Assembly (NCBI GenBank): GCA_950295325.1
Contig: OX485806.1
Span: 9,424,001-9,488,000 of the forward strand
Length of the DNA: 64,000 nucleotides
Source: Polytrichum commune
Lineage: Eukaryota > Streptophyta > Polytrichopsida > Polytrichales > Polytrichaceae
Reading direction: 5' to 3'
Below the pieces are notes generated by a model. It saw only the letters and a program-made list of their open reading frames with translations. It was not told where the DNA came from and searched no databases. A program made the translations under genes and the position numbers. Positions 49,081 through 61,125 of the stretch are shown here, piece by piece. Each line of letters begins with the position of its first letter. Positions within the stretch are counted from its first letter, which is position 1.

Positions 49081-50519
49081 TGACAACAAATCCACACTGG
49101 CACCCCTTTCATTGGCCCAATCCACGCATCCTCACTGATGTGCGTGGACATGTGTGTCCCTTTCCGTTTAAAACATATTTTCCCTTCGTGTTGAGCTTCC
49201 GTTTCTTCTAGTACATGTCCTTCGTAACCACTGCTATGTGCGATGCATTGTCATTTGGCCCATACATGCAGTGATACTTGTTGGTTGGGTGTGGTGTCAA
49301 CAACAGCTGTTGGAAGTGAAAATCATATATAACTTGGAACGTTCATTTCTCAAATTTGTAACATTACAACATGCACAATGGAATTCACATTACATGCTAC
49401 AAACACACCTCATGACGGCCAAGTAGTTGTTCCAACGAGGGAACATGAAATTCCCCTGTTGGTTTGATAGAGTGCCCTAGCAAACAAACTTACAAGGACC
49501 ATCAGTTCGAGCCTCCTCACCTTTCACAAAATCTTGGACTCTTGCCCATGGTATGTACGCAACTTAAACTGGAGCAGGAACCCTGGGATCCGCCCTCCTC
49601 CCTTTGGCGTGGATTTGGCTTGCCCACGTTAGATCAGTGTACATGAAAGTGCCTACTGCATGTGTCTATACTAAACTGCGGAGCCATTCAAACTTTGCCT
49701 TGTGTACCTCCTAGTATGTAGACTCATATAAGGGCTCTAGGCCATGTGACAAACGATGTGTTGGTACGGAGGCAAGATGTCCATATGGAGGAAGGTGTAG
49801 GTCACTATGCAAATTAGCACATGACTAAACAATGGCATCAGTAACACAATCACCCATTGAAGCCATGTATCTCTATTGACAACATCCACATACAAGCAAC
49901 AAACGGTCGCCAAATCCGTTTTCAGCACAAAGGTGACGGAACAGCCATATCGTGTTGGACATGTTCAAATTGTCCGTCCAGCGCTCGTGGTGCGCTCAAA
50001 GCATTGTGCACATAACCCGGGTGGCTGGAAGGACCTCCAAGTGCTTGTGTTGGAGATGGAGAAACATACCTGTCCAAAATGAGGGGCTCAATCAACCTAA
50101 TGCACTAATCAAAAGTTAGGGAGTGTGATTATGTCATGTGTAACATCATTGCAAAACTGAAGAAGGTAGAACATTCAAAGCATGACAATTGTTACGACTT
50201 TATCTTTTCTCTATAGCGTCATTGTTCAGTCACATCACCTGATTGCAAACACTGGAGTGCGGCTTAAATGCGAACTTTGCCATAAATGAGTACATTACGA
50301 TCAATCATAAGCGAAGGTTGAATGCAAATATGCAAATATATATATGAAAAGCGCAGTCATAAAGGGTGATTGTAACCACGGTCTATGGATTGAGCACTCC
50401 ACAAGATGATTTTTCGTGTATAACTTCTCTACATTGATGTTGCATTCGTATCACTACATGCAAGACACTCCATTGTAGCAAAAATCCGGATTGTTTGCTA
50501 AATGCCTAGGTTACAATCA
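49081..50519. other. MULE transposase upstream region and TIR-proximal repeats
   Basis: No clear domain. It should hold the 5' part of the transposase gene. From 50365 a diverged copy of the following TIR segment begins (GCATTCGTATCACTACATGC, AGACACTCCATTGTAGC), so the TIR sequence is partly duplicated in tandem here. Confidence 0.5.
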
Positions 50520-51030
50520 AAATGAAGCGCGGTTCCACCGTGTTTGAAAAGAAGCACTCCAACCGTTGATCTTGGCCATAGACCCTTCACCGCATCATTG
50601 TTGCAATCGCATCACTTGATGCAAGGCACTCCATTGCGGCAGAAATCCGAAGCATGCAGATTACAATGATTCAACAACCATGGCTGGATGGAGGTCTTTC
50701 AAAGAGGAAGGGAAAACGCAGTCCCCGAGTGTGATTAGGTTGCCTCGGTGGATAGATGTCGGCCATGGTCCACATGGTCCTAATGGCAGTAGGATGCAAT
50801 GATGGAAGGCATGGACGTTGATGTGATCTGCCCTGTAGCAAGGGAATGGGCGTGATGATGGGGGCAGACGTGGCCTCAATGGGTGACCCGGCAACTGAGC
50901 CTGACAGCGTGGCGCTCCAACCTAGGCAAAGCCAGGTCACGGCTCCCAAGGCCTAACTTACTGAGATGGTTCTAACGGGCCTTGATTTCCGCTTCACAGT
51001 GAACACCATTGGGTTCGGTAATGTTAGGGT
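50520..51030 (-). repeat. Right terminal inverted repeat of the MULE
   Basis: Reverse complement of 41340-41830 with scattered differences. It ends GGGTTCGGTAATGTTAGGGT directly before the CCCAAGCAC duplication. Confidence 0.85.
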
Positions 51031-51039
51031 CCCAAGCAC

Positions 51040-52569
51040 GCATAGTTGCTTAGCACACGTGCAGAGAATTAAGGGTTGAGTGTTCCCAGAAACCAAGTAC
51101 TTGTATGCTTCATTATATTCTGGCAAGTAAAGGATTTATTCCATGAACTGTAGTGACAGGTAAGGCCTCGTGCATCTCAATTTGGTGAGGAAACAAGATG
51201 ACATCTATCGAGAAGAACCTTTCTAAGATAGATGGGTCTTAAATGGTTAATTTTTTTCCACTAGCTAAGTCCTCCCGAGATGTGAAGCACACAGATATTA
51301 TGAGATGGTTAACAAATCTAAATCAAGGCCGTAGCCACTTTCCTCATGATTTTCAAAGCTCGCATGAATATCTTATTCATTATTAAAGTGAAGATTTGTG
51401 TGCTCACGAAATGACCATACAAGTCCCCATTCTCCAAATAATGTTGACTATTGAACCCAGAATAATTATCATATTTTGAGCACATACTCCAATCTCTTTC
51501 AAACAAATGCCTTTTTGCTATCCATTCTTGGAGCCATACGAAACCACCCACCACTCAAATATAGGTGTCCAATTAAGAGAAGTAACTAAACAAGGCACGT
51601 GTACCTTAAGCAAGCACTTGCACCCTAAGATAGACAAGCCTATTGCACTTACTTTCAGGAGGTTTAGCATCTTCAGATGTGCAACCCTTTCAATCAGCAA
51701 ATCTTGCACAAAATCGAATGCCATAAGAATGAAATCAAACAATAGATCCTCAATTTGTGACACATTTTTTAAGAGCATGTACACAATCTTCTTTGATAGT
51801 ATATTGTATATAGGTATGCATAAAGTGGTTAGTGTTCGGTGGGTTGAGAATTGACTTTTTGGTTGTCCCAACCACTGAGCCATGTCGTAATCCTTAGAAT
51901 ATTGCTAGAAGAGTTCATTTTAGCAGAATAATGAACCATTTCTACCCAAAAGGAGGCATTTGTATAAGGTTGATGTTTGAATAAGATGCGCTCAGAAATG
52001 AGGGCTGTTTGAATAATGATGTTTGAATAAGATGCGTTTGTATAAGGTTGATGTCTGAATCTGCGCTCAGAAATGAGGGCTGTACTCTTAAATTTGACTG
52101 CAGTTCCACAAACACAATATTCTGCACCTTGTGCACAATTGTGGCCAATGAGGTTGTCCTTATCTAACTCTGAGAAAGGAGAGAGGGTCACCTTTCTCTA
52201 ACATTCAGGACTCCAAGTATACAGTGATAAGAATATCATTTTAAGCTTTAACTGAATATGATTAAGAAATTATTTCTCTATAAATACTCTGTACCTGAAG
52301 CCATATTTATAGACAGATCTCCAAAATCACAAATTGATGAGAACTTGATTGAAAGTATTACAAGTTTGTGCACAACCTTTGCACAAATTTGAGCTTGCTT
52401 CCAACTGGCTTATGACAAGACAGTATGAATGTCTGCTGTGAACGTTGTGGCCTACAAAATGTGACATAAGTGACCTAAGACCAAGCACTAGAAATGAGAT
52501 CTGGTCTGAAGTTGCTCCACTTATCCTTAGATACATTCTCCTGATACTTACAATTGAGTCTACTGGGAT
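51040..52569. other. 3' flank of the proteasome gene with decayed repeats
   Basis: A copy of the dispersed repeat lies at about 51360-51605 (CACATACTCCAATCTCTTTC, CACCCACCACTCAAATATAGG, GTGTCCAATTAAGAG). A two-unit tandem repeat lies at 51955-52085 (TTTGTATAAGGTTGATGT, GCGCTCAGAAATGAGGGCTG). No separate gene is supported. Confidence 0.5.
51955..52085. repeat. Tandem repeat, about 70 bp unit, two copies
   Basis: Units share TTTGTATAAGGTTGATGT, then TGAAT and GCGCTCAGAAATGAGGGCTGT. A short direct repeat of GATGTTTGAATAAGATGCG lies between them. Confidence 0.75.
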
Positions 52570-55500
52570 TTACTCCACTTCAGCAAGGTAATCGTCAACC
52601 TCTGCTGGTGTCAACACTCTGCAAGAAAAAAAGAAACAAAAACCAATTTAAATCCCTCAAGACAGTAGTATAGAGGTTCGATATCCTAATTGGCATAGCA
52701 AAGAAATTATAATTCACAGTTATGAAAGTAAACATCCTTCTAAGGGTTGGGAGCAATAAATACTTTGGGATAAAGGTAACCAAACGACTACTAGAGAAGG
52801 GATACAATTTTCAGGAACAAATCCAACAACAATCACATTGCCAGAAATCATGCCAGCCTCCTTGAGGAAACCAGGACCTTGTGCATTTACAACTACACTA
52901 AATCCAGAGATACAATGGTGAAGGGGCATACTTGAATACTCGCTTCTCATCAATGATTCCAATTTCAATGTTCTTTCCTGAAATCTGACCTTCGAATCTG
53001 CAGACCAAGTTAAAGCAGAGTATGTAATTGTGAGGTTCAATATATTCAAATGACATGACTGGTCAGTACTTCATGCAAAACATCAATTTTGAATTTTCAA
53101 CATATCTGAAAACCTGAAAGAACTTACCCCTCCTTCAGAGTCAGAATGGCAGTGTGGATTGCATCTTCCAACTCCATGTCATCAGTATACCTGGCAAGAA
53201 GTTCCAAGAGAAAATACATCTACCCAGTTATCTCATCAATCATACTGACAGACCTTGTTATTCAAAATATAACATTCTTCACGCTTCCATGAGCTGCAGC
53301 AAGAGCTACTAGAGTCAAAATCTAGGGAGCAATCCTAAGAATAGAAGAGGGTAGGCTTTCTAAAATGGCTGACCTTTTCTCTAAAAAGGTCTTGGCATTT
53401 GACACATTCTTGCCTATTGCTGATGCCTTCCAGGAAAAGTATGAACCTGAGGGATCCACCTGTAGTCCACACACATATAGAATCTTATCAAACACTTGCA
53501 CGCTTCTCATTATTGTACAACCTGTGCTCCACATACAATCTCAACATTATAAACAATTGACTTGCTTCCCTTCCACATAAACTGACTATTGTAAATCTGT
53601 AAATTTGGAAAAGTGTGGAAAGGAAGGGTTTGGCCTATCCCTCATTCGTCCCAAATACATTCCCATCTTCCCCCTGCAGATTTCTACCATGTACCTCTAA
53701 GAATATTACAATCATCTGATCCTTCCTGTTTGTAACATAATAAGTAGCCATGAATGGAGACCTACCTGATAAAGTTGAGGACCGTTGTCATCAAATCCAG
53801 CTACCAATAGAGATACACCAAATGGTCTAACTCCTCTGCAAAGCCACTCACAAATATTAAAACCAGAATCTTGGCACAAAATACTGCTAATAGGCATCTT
53901 TATTCAGAGACTTATCCATGAGTTTTCTCTGTTTTTTATGCTTCATATATTTAATAATTACAAGTAATATTTGCTTGAAAATGTAACTATGTCAAAGGAG
54001 CATCAAAAGAAAGTAAACCCACCCAGATTGTGTAAACTCCTGCATCACTGCAGCTGTCTCTCTAACCAACTGAGACAAGGGAATAAGCTCCTGCAATCAT
54101 GGGAAAAGAGTTCTTAAGATTCTGAACTTTCACCCATCATCCATCATCCATCTTTACCCTACAATCATCAACAATGTTGAATTTCCAATAATGAGAAAGT
54201 TGTACTTCGTGTAAGTTCACATGATAATGACATATTTAATTGAACCTGATAGAGTCGCTGATACTGCTGTGCTTGCTTCCGGCTCTTCCGTACTAAAACA
54301 CGAGAATCAGGTCCCATGCCACTGATGCAACCAATCAAACCAATAGCACATCCATATCAGAACCCCAAGACTGCAAGCCGAAAGATTCTGAAATAATAAT
54401 GTCAATTTGTGTCATGAAGTGTTTAATAATATGCTGCCCTTTGACATAGGGATAAATAATTAGGTGGTACATCTACCTATTGTTCTGTCACATGAAAAGT
54501 GGGCGTTGCAACAGTTGATGTCAGTTATTCAGGTCAATATAACTGTAGGTTATTCAAACAAATGCTCAAGGATACAGAGAGACAATTCTTTATTTCCTGT
54601 GACATCTTGTGACGACAAAGCTATAGTTGACCAGAATGTAAAGAGTAAAGAACAATGAAATTGCATGTACTCGATGGTAATCAAGTAAGCTGCCAAATAA
54701 CTGGTAAGCTGCATATTTCTCAAAGATCAGTCTCAAACCTTCACCTCTATCTTAATCACGAAGTTTCAATGTGTTTAATTAGGAAGCAAATGAAGACAAT
54801 AACATCAATTCCAGAGACTAACCTATATACAACCCCAATGTTTGGTGTCAGCGACTGAATCTTGTGAACCTGCACACAAGACACACATCATGAGAGGCTT
54901 GCAACAAAATCTATAAACCCTAATGATCCATGGCAATCAACCCTACTTTCATTGCACATGGTTGCCGTACTGGAGCAAAAACTTCCAATAGCACATACAG
55001 AGAATCCCCTTCCCATGTGTTAAATTACCCCTCTAGGTGAAACCCTAATGGGATGGAGGACAAAGAGGAAGACATACTGATGTCTCATCAACAAGAATCG
55101 ATGGTAGCTTCTTCTCTGTAGCAATGACCACACCGTTCGAAGCTGCACATACGAAATCACAAGATGCTCAGAATCTGCACCAAATTGCTCAATTACATAA
55201 CATCCAAATTTCGGGGCCAAAACAGCAGAAAAGAGCAGGCGTCATCAAGTTAACCTTTAATTCCGAGCGAGGTTTGACCCGCTCCAACAGCCATCAAGGC
55301 ATACTCGATCTGCACCAATTTCCCAGAAGGACTGCAGACAAAATAACCAAGAAATTAGACCGCGACACCTACAAGCACATAGTAATAGACATACCGTCCA
55401 CATGTATCAAAACAACGGGCTCGCCTGGGGATTCGATCTAAGTGAATATTATTCAGAGTATGAGGTTTCAGAGTGGATTTAGGTGAACTATTATGCCATG

Positions 55501-55586
55501 GTCATATGATGATCGCGTTAGCAGCAGAGAGTGCCAAACTCATACCTGAATGTTGTGAGGGAAAACGAATACTGGCTGTCCCCCAT
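52570..55586 (-). CDS. PAB1: 20S proteasome subunit alpha type-2, 11 coding exons, 235 aa
   Basis: A structural subunit of the outer alpha ring of the 20S core particle, acting in nucleus and cytosol; alpha subunits are not proteolytic. Exons (high to low): 55546-55586, 55255-55331, 55078-55142, 54823-54869, 54246-54321, 54023-54090, 53766-53835, 53374-53459, 53128-53190, 52932-52997, 52570-52618. All borders are GT-AG on the minus strand and phases join without a stop. The N-terminus [19 protein letters not shown] followed by VQIEYAL is the alpha-subunit signature. Further family motifs are [53 protein letters not shown] and the C-terminus [12 protein letters not shown]. The length equals Arabidopsis PAB1/PAB2. 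No broken or missing residue is visible, so the gene looks functional. The symbol follows the plant orthologue; copy number here is unknown. Confidence 0.97.
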
Positions 55587-55815
55587 GATTGAGAGTTGTA
55601 ATAAAGAGCAGAATTTACAGGCGGAAGAAACGATCAGCTCCTTGCACCAAAAACGTGAGAATTGGAGAGAAATGTATTGGCGGGGGTGTGATCGCCCACG
55701 GAGTACAGGCCAAGTTTCCCTTGCGACAACAAACCCTAATGGGGACTCCGCTTCCACCAAGAGAGCTCTTAGGAGTGCCAGGTAGGTAGTAAAGTAGGTA
55801 GGTAGGTAGGTATTG
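55587..55815 (-). promoter_or_regulatory. 5' leader and proximal promoter of the proteasome gene
   Basis: The sequence immediately upstream of the start on the minus strand. No TATA box stands out, as is common in housekeeping genes. An AGGTAGGT microsatellite lies at about 55781-55812. Confidence 0.35.
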
Positions 55816-56102
55816 TGGCCTCCATAGCCCTTAATTTATGTGAGTGTTATTTGGCTCCTTTTTGACATTCTCCAACTTCTACCGATTAGATTTACACAAC
55901 AAAACTCGCATTGCATAAGCAAATCGACGATGTAACATTATTCAGTCATGCAGATCGGTTCCATGACACTAGATTATGTCAATAATATATTTATGAGGGC
56001 CTCCGAACAAAGAAAAAAAAATTGTTTATTATTCATACATTCAAGCTTAGACTTGGAAAATTTGGGTGGAGTAATATTCCCGGCATTATTCAAAGGTTCA
56101 TC
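55816..56102. other. Intergenic, short repeat match
   Basis: CAACTTCTACCGATTAGATT at about 55871 resembles the dispersed repeat at about 9600. No gene. Confidence 0.4.
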
Positions 56103-56328
56103 CAATGATCGGGGAGAACCAGCAGTTAGTTACAAATAAACCGGTTGAGTTTGAGGAATAACCGGTTGAAGTTCAAGACTGCAGGAAAATTACCGATCGT
56201 TTTAGAGGAATTTATAGAATATACCCCAATTTAACAAAGGAAAATTGGAGGATGTCAACATGTAACCGGTTGGACTTGCAAACACTAGGATCTCAACCGA
56301 TTATGCCCAAAAATCTCCCCGGTCACTA
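56103..56328 (-). mobile_element. hAT-type miniature element with 8-bp target duplication
   Basis: It starts CAATGATCGGGGAGAACC and ends ATCTCCCCGGTCACTA; the reverse complement of the end is TAGTGACCGGGGAG. The exact 8-mer GGTTCATC lies at 56095-56102 and 56329-56336. The 226-bp body has no coding capacity and contains AACCGGTT motifs and a TATATTCTATAAATT-like stretch on the minus strand. Fragments of the family occur at about 112-180, 1690-1885, 6240-6430 and 34228-34300. Confidence 0.8.
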
Positions 56329-56589
56329 GGTTCATCTCGGTATTATTTACTAAAAATACGATTCATAGCATCATTATCACTAGAAATACGACATCATTTA
56401 CAATATTCATAACAACATTATTCATTATTCGTGTCGGCATGAGTGTCTTCCTAATTTATAAGTTTCTTCCCATATAGGTAAGATAGTGGAGGCCCATGTC
56501 ATATGCTAAAATATAGGATGGAACATAACCATGCAACTAAATAATGTTATGAATATTAATACATTTGAAAAACACGGATTGGAAATCGG

Positions 56590-56825
56590 ACCTCCCCTAA
56601 ATTAGTTATGGTTATCGGAAGTGCATGTTTGTTGATTTCTCAACTAGATACAAAGGTCTTCCCATTTTTGTTCATTGTTGAGTGTAGGGTAGTTATTAGT
56701 ATTTGAATATACAGTTCAATCTTTATTAAACATGTGTCTTTATGACATTTGCTCTTTGATCCTCACCCGAACCACATACCAATCGATTTAGGGGTTTGAT
56801 TAAGAAACTAAGCCACTTGAGACCG
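56590..56825. repeat. Decayed dispersed repeat, third copy of the 9340 type
   Basis: Contains TTAGTTATGGTTATCGGAAG, TTCATTGTTGAGTGTAGG, TTAAACATGTGTCTTTATG and CCACATACCAATCGA in the same order as 9340-9555. Confidence 0.6.
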
Positions 56826-56837
56826 TCTTCCTCAAGG

Positions 56838-57135
56838 GTTGGTTCGCATGGGGTCCCAAATCCCAACTCCCAAATCTTGAGTCTCAAGTCCCATTCATGT
56901 CAACAAGTTCCAACATGGAAACATGTGAAGTCCCAACTTTGGACCCTCAATAGCCCATAAAAAGATGGTTTTATGAGTCCTTAGTAAATTGTGCATGAAA
57001 AATCACACGACTTGCGTGGTGAGTTAGGTCCAACATTTTGCTTGACCCAACCCTCAACACCAGTCCCCAGCCTCACCTCCAAAAATTGTTGCCATGTAAG
57101 GCATCCATGTCATACTTGGGACTGGGGATCCCATT
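56838..57135. mobile_element. Second copy of the CATGGGGTCCC miniature element
   Basis: Parallels 27062-27355: CGCATGGGGTCCCAAATCCC, TTGCTTGACCCAACCCTC, CTCACCTCCAAAAATTG and TTGGGACTGGGGATCCC. Confidence 0.6.
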
Positions 57136-60100
57136 TAAACTAAATGCGTATGAAAACTTTGTGAAATTAGAAGGTATCAACTAAGACATTACAATATTTA
57201 ACATATTAAAAATAAATCACTAATTTTAGTTTCATTCTAGAACGACAAAGACCCTTTCAATGGTAAGTCACATAAATTATAACCTCAATGCTAATGAGGG
57301 TTTTGTAAAAAATTTGACTTCCAAGCTAATTACATGCTTTATTGGCAATTTCACTTTGAAAATGAAATCCCAGTCAATTGCTTATTTAATCAATGGAAAT
57401 GAACATATATTGGATTTTGGACCTTGAAGGTGAAGTGCACCCAATATGGGAATTGTGGATAAGTGGCCTTCAAGAATGCAAGGGCAATGGTTTCTTTGAA
57501 GTTGGGCAAGCGGACAACAATTTTCAGTCGGGTCCAAACAATCTAGATTTTCTGGACATGCAGCTGCCCCTGCCCGAATCTACCTCCCCTGAAAAGTTCC
57601 AGGGGGGGAGGGAGTTTAACATGCTTCCCCAGCAACTACACCAAGTTGTTGGGAACCACCTTTTTGCTATAAATATAAATTGGGCCCGCCATTAAGCAAA
57701 CCTCATGAGGCTCCACCAACAACATTAGAGTTGGGTGGGTGGGCAAATTGCAGGCTCCAAACCATTGATTTCTCCTCACTTTGCATGGTATGCTCACTAG
57801 CTAGTGGTCAAGTAACCATGAGACCTTCTCAAACAAATCTCCAAACCCTTCTTTCAATTTGCCTTGGGTTTGTGCCACCGTTACATTCCATTGCAATTTC
57901 CAAGTTTGTGGCTTAATGCAAACAAATATGAAATATGAAATACCCAAGCCCAAATGATAGTCCAAAAGAATGTAGCAACTAACCATCTAGGGATGTTGGG
58001 GCTTGTCCTTGGGGGTGCATGATGGTTTGTTTATGCATGTTCAAGGTGCTTACGTTTTGAAGGAGGCACTAGTCTTTGAAGGCCATCTAACTCTCGTAAT
58101 GCTTGTTTTGGGCATAACATATAGCATTAGACCAAGTTGAAGATTACAAATAAGTTTTTGGTTGGGGTTCAATTTAAGAAAACAAAACATGCAAGGCTAA
58201 ATAAGTGTCAGTTTATTGTTCTAAATATCATTGTTATTAGGTTAATTGATAGGTCGTAATGAGTTTTAGGTAAGACTTGAGTACCAGAATCTACGTTAGA
58301 CTTTGTTTCATGTGAATTGTAAGGGATAAGGTGAGATCAAGGAATGGTATATAAGGATCCATTAGTGCATTACATGCAATTGTGCAATCTCTCCCTTACA
58401 ATCAACCATAATCCAGTAATAACGACTCGCTATGCCTTGGATTTCAATGCAGGGAGTCACAACTCATCAATTGTCTTTTGAGTGCCAGTAACAACTTATA
58501 ACAAAGGCCAAGGACATCCTTATATGAACCATAATCCTTCTTAAATTAAATTACGATTTAGTGGATCATGACATATTATAGAATAAACCATGTGGGTTGG
58601 TGAGCTCATTAATATATCTCTTTATTTTATGAATTCATTTGACCATTGTCCTTACATGAATTGATTGAAAGACAACCACATGTAAGTTTTTTATATTATT
58701 TTCCACAGCAAGTTTGATAAGTGCCAAAACAATTGTTTGTTCCTTGAGTTTTAGATGATTTTAGTTACAATTCATAAGAGGTCCCAAATTATCCACACAA
58801 TGTTTAGTGTTGACCATAATTTGAGCCATAGTCTTGGACATTCGTTTGGAACTAACTCCTAGGCACCTTGATTTCATTTGGTATTCATCATTGAATTTTG
58901 TGGCTAACGTTCATACATATGAATAATTAATTCTTTCTCATATTGTGAATTTCATATTAATTTATTTTTCTTTTAGTTAGTTCCAAATTTTACTTTTTAT
59001 TTCGCTAAATAAAAAAAAAAATCATCATGGTCATGGTCAACTCTTATGTGGTGGAGGCCTTCCTCACATGTTGATATGCATCTGTCTCACAACACCTGGT
59101 TTAGGAAATAGCCTCATCGTTCACCTACTACCGCTCTACAACTAGTGCAAAAACTTTACCTCTTCAATTGCCAATGGTCAAGCTACGTTTCTAGTTCTTC
59201 ACCCTTGCAACTCCAAAAGACAATAGACTCGTTGTAGTCCATAGTTTCCCTTCCTCAGCCAAATATCTTAGACTATGGTCATTCCCACACTCATAGGTTC
59301 TTGATTGTTCATGAATATTAATAATCCACTCAATCATGGTTTCATTCATTATAAAACAACTACACTTAAATGACAATCTACAATGTAACTAGATTCTTTG
59401 ATTTTGCTTATTCGTTTTTTGTAATCTCAAGGTTATCGCTTCAACTCAATGTATAACTATGTAGATTGTCAATATTCACTACACTTCAACATCACGAGGA
59501 ATTACCCTCCACCCTTGCATTTTGGAAGTTATTGCCTCTTTCCACCTAAGGTGTGGACTCTTCGTACCATGTGAGAACTAACACGAGTGGAACAAGCACG
59601 GTATTATTCAAGGTACTAGCATGCGTAGTATACATAATGGAAAGGCATTATTTTTCTTTAGTGTGTACATTTAAAAAGGCTATTTAGAATTTTGAAGTAA
59701 AGGTAGATGTACAAAAGGGGGCCTTCAGACTTGAAGAAAAAAATGACATAGATGTGTTAGTTTCATCCAATAGATGTATTAGGAAATATTGATAGAGCCT
59801 CTACAATCTAATCAACAGTCTTTATGATTCAATCACTCAGGTCCGAGATGACCCTAAACTACCGGGTGATAGTGGAGAGGTACCCATTTTCAAATGGAGT
59901 GGTTGGCGGTTTTGATTTCTACTGTGAAATATGCTCTCCACTTGACGGAAAGAAGAAAAAAGGAAAAAAGGAAAAAAGGAAAAACTAGGTAGGTAAGAAG
60001 CCAAAAACTCACCCACCGCAAGGTAGGCAGTAACCAAGAGGATTCTTGAGCAGGGCAGGGCCAACATGCTCAAATTCACGTCGGATTTTCGTGACATTGG

Positions 60101-60783
60101 TTATTATTATTATTATTATTCAATCACTCTTTTACAAAAATTGGATATGTAAACAACTCGATCTCACAAGGCTACTTGTCACAAATAACATGCAACACAT
60201 GAATTTTTTTTCTCCTGCATCATAAGAGCTTCTCAGCCAATTCATCTCACATAAACTTAGGCAAACTAATTCAAGGCCTTTAAAGCTAATTTTGGTGTCA
60301 AATCAATTATAAATAATATCATTTGGATTGCATACTATTTCAGGGCTTCTATGTTGGGTTGATGAGAGGTATGCTACGTGTATACAATAATTCCTCCTCT
60401 CCCTGTAAGTTTGTCAAGGCATCATCTTGATTTAGCTTCAGTAAACAAGATTTTTGATCCCGGTGTAGATGTTGATTCGGCTTTACAAAAAGTAAAATCA
60501 ACATTTGGGCTCTATGTAGCAATCACCGTTTTCATCCTCCCCTTTGGTAGGTGCTACAAAACATCACCCCTTTGTGTAGCCTACATGAATGCAATAGGTA
60601 TGATGTGTTCTTTTAGATGGTTCACGTAAGTGGACATAAATAAATCCAAAATCCAACTATCGACAACACACGAACAAGGGAATGATAATTATTCCCGATA
60701 CATGTGCTCAAGGATAGAAGGAAATGATAACGAACAAGCACAAGGCCAAGATTATACACGAGCCGAGAGTTGGATCATCGTGT
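57136..60783. other. AT-rich intergenic, no supported gene
   Basis: An open stretch at 57393-57695 (100 codons) has no domain. A GAAAAAAG simple repeat lies at about 59945-59985 and an ATT run at 60097-60121. A match to the 20395 repeat lies at about 60265-60375. Nothing else was recognised. Confidence 0.45.
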
Positions 60784-60786
60784 TGA

Positions 60787-61125
60787 GGGCCACTTCACAC
60801 TCAAGTCTGAAGGCCCGTGATCATTGTGTTCTAAGATCTCTCATTGGTCGAAAAGGCCGAGACTGTCCAGGTTCACTTCACACTAGAAGGTGAAGGCATG
60901 ATGGTCCAAAGAAATTATCATGAATGAAATAATCTACATGGATTTGTACATGGTAAACTATCAATAAGGTTTCATGGTATGTTGGACTTTACATCAAGCC
61001 CACCTCCAAGAGGTAGGCTTAATGCAAATTCCATCATATCATGTCAGTGGTACGGCCTTTGAATGAGGATCAAGGGCCCTCATAGTCACATCGTCATGGG
61101 CCTTGGCTCATGTGTGAAGTGACCC
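60787..61125. mobile_element. PIF-type miniature element, shorter subfamily
   Basis: Starts GGGCCACTTCACACTCAAG and ends ATGTGTGAAGTGACCC, flanked by TGA and CAA. It shares GATCTCTCATTGGTC and AAAAGGCCGAGACTGTCC with the copy at 62402. It is 339 bp and non-coding. Confidence 0.75.

Larger units (their letters stand above)
41340..51030. mobile_element. Mutator-like element (MULE), about 9.7 kb, with 9-bp target duplication
   Basis: The region is bounded by inverted repeats of roughly 500 bp (41340-41830 against 50520-51030). They are recognisable by ATTACCGAACCCAATGGTG near the ends, then CCATCTCAGTAAGTTAG, CATCAACGTCCATGCCTTCC and GGCCGACATCCATCCACCGAGG. The exact 9-mer CCCAAGCAC abuts both ends (41331-41339 and 51031-51039), the hallmark of Mutator transposition. 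Inside are a decayed MURA-type transposase on the minus strand and a second open region on the plus strand, in convergent orientation as in MuDR. TIR divergence and broken frames indicate an old, immobile copy. It lies between CDKB and the proteasome gene without disrupting either. Confidence 0.9.

Noticed and set aside
41340-51030. LTR retrotransposon interpretation of the paired 500-bp repeats
   Set aside because: The repeats are inverted, the target duplication is 9 bp, and the internal domains are MULE transposase and SWIM.
57393-57695. 100-codon open frame
   Set aside because: It has an ATG start and plausible composition, but no domain, no repeat support and no visible splice continuation. 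I cannot support it as a gene.
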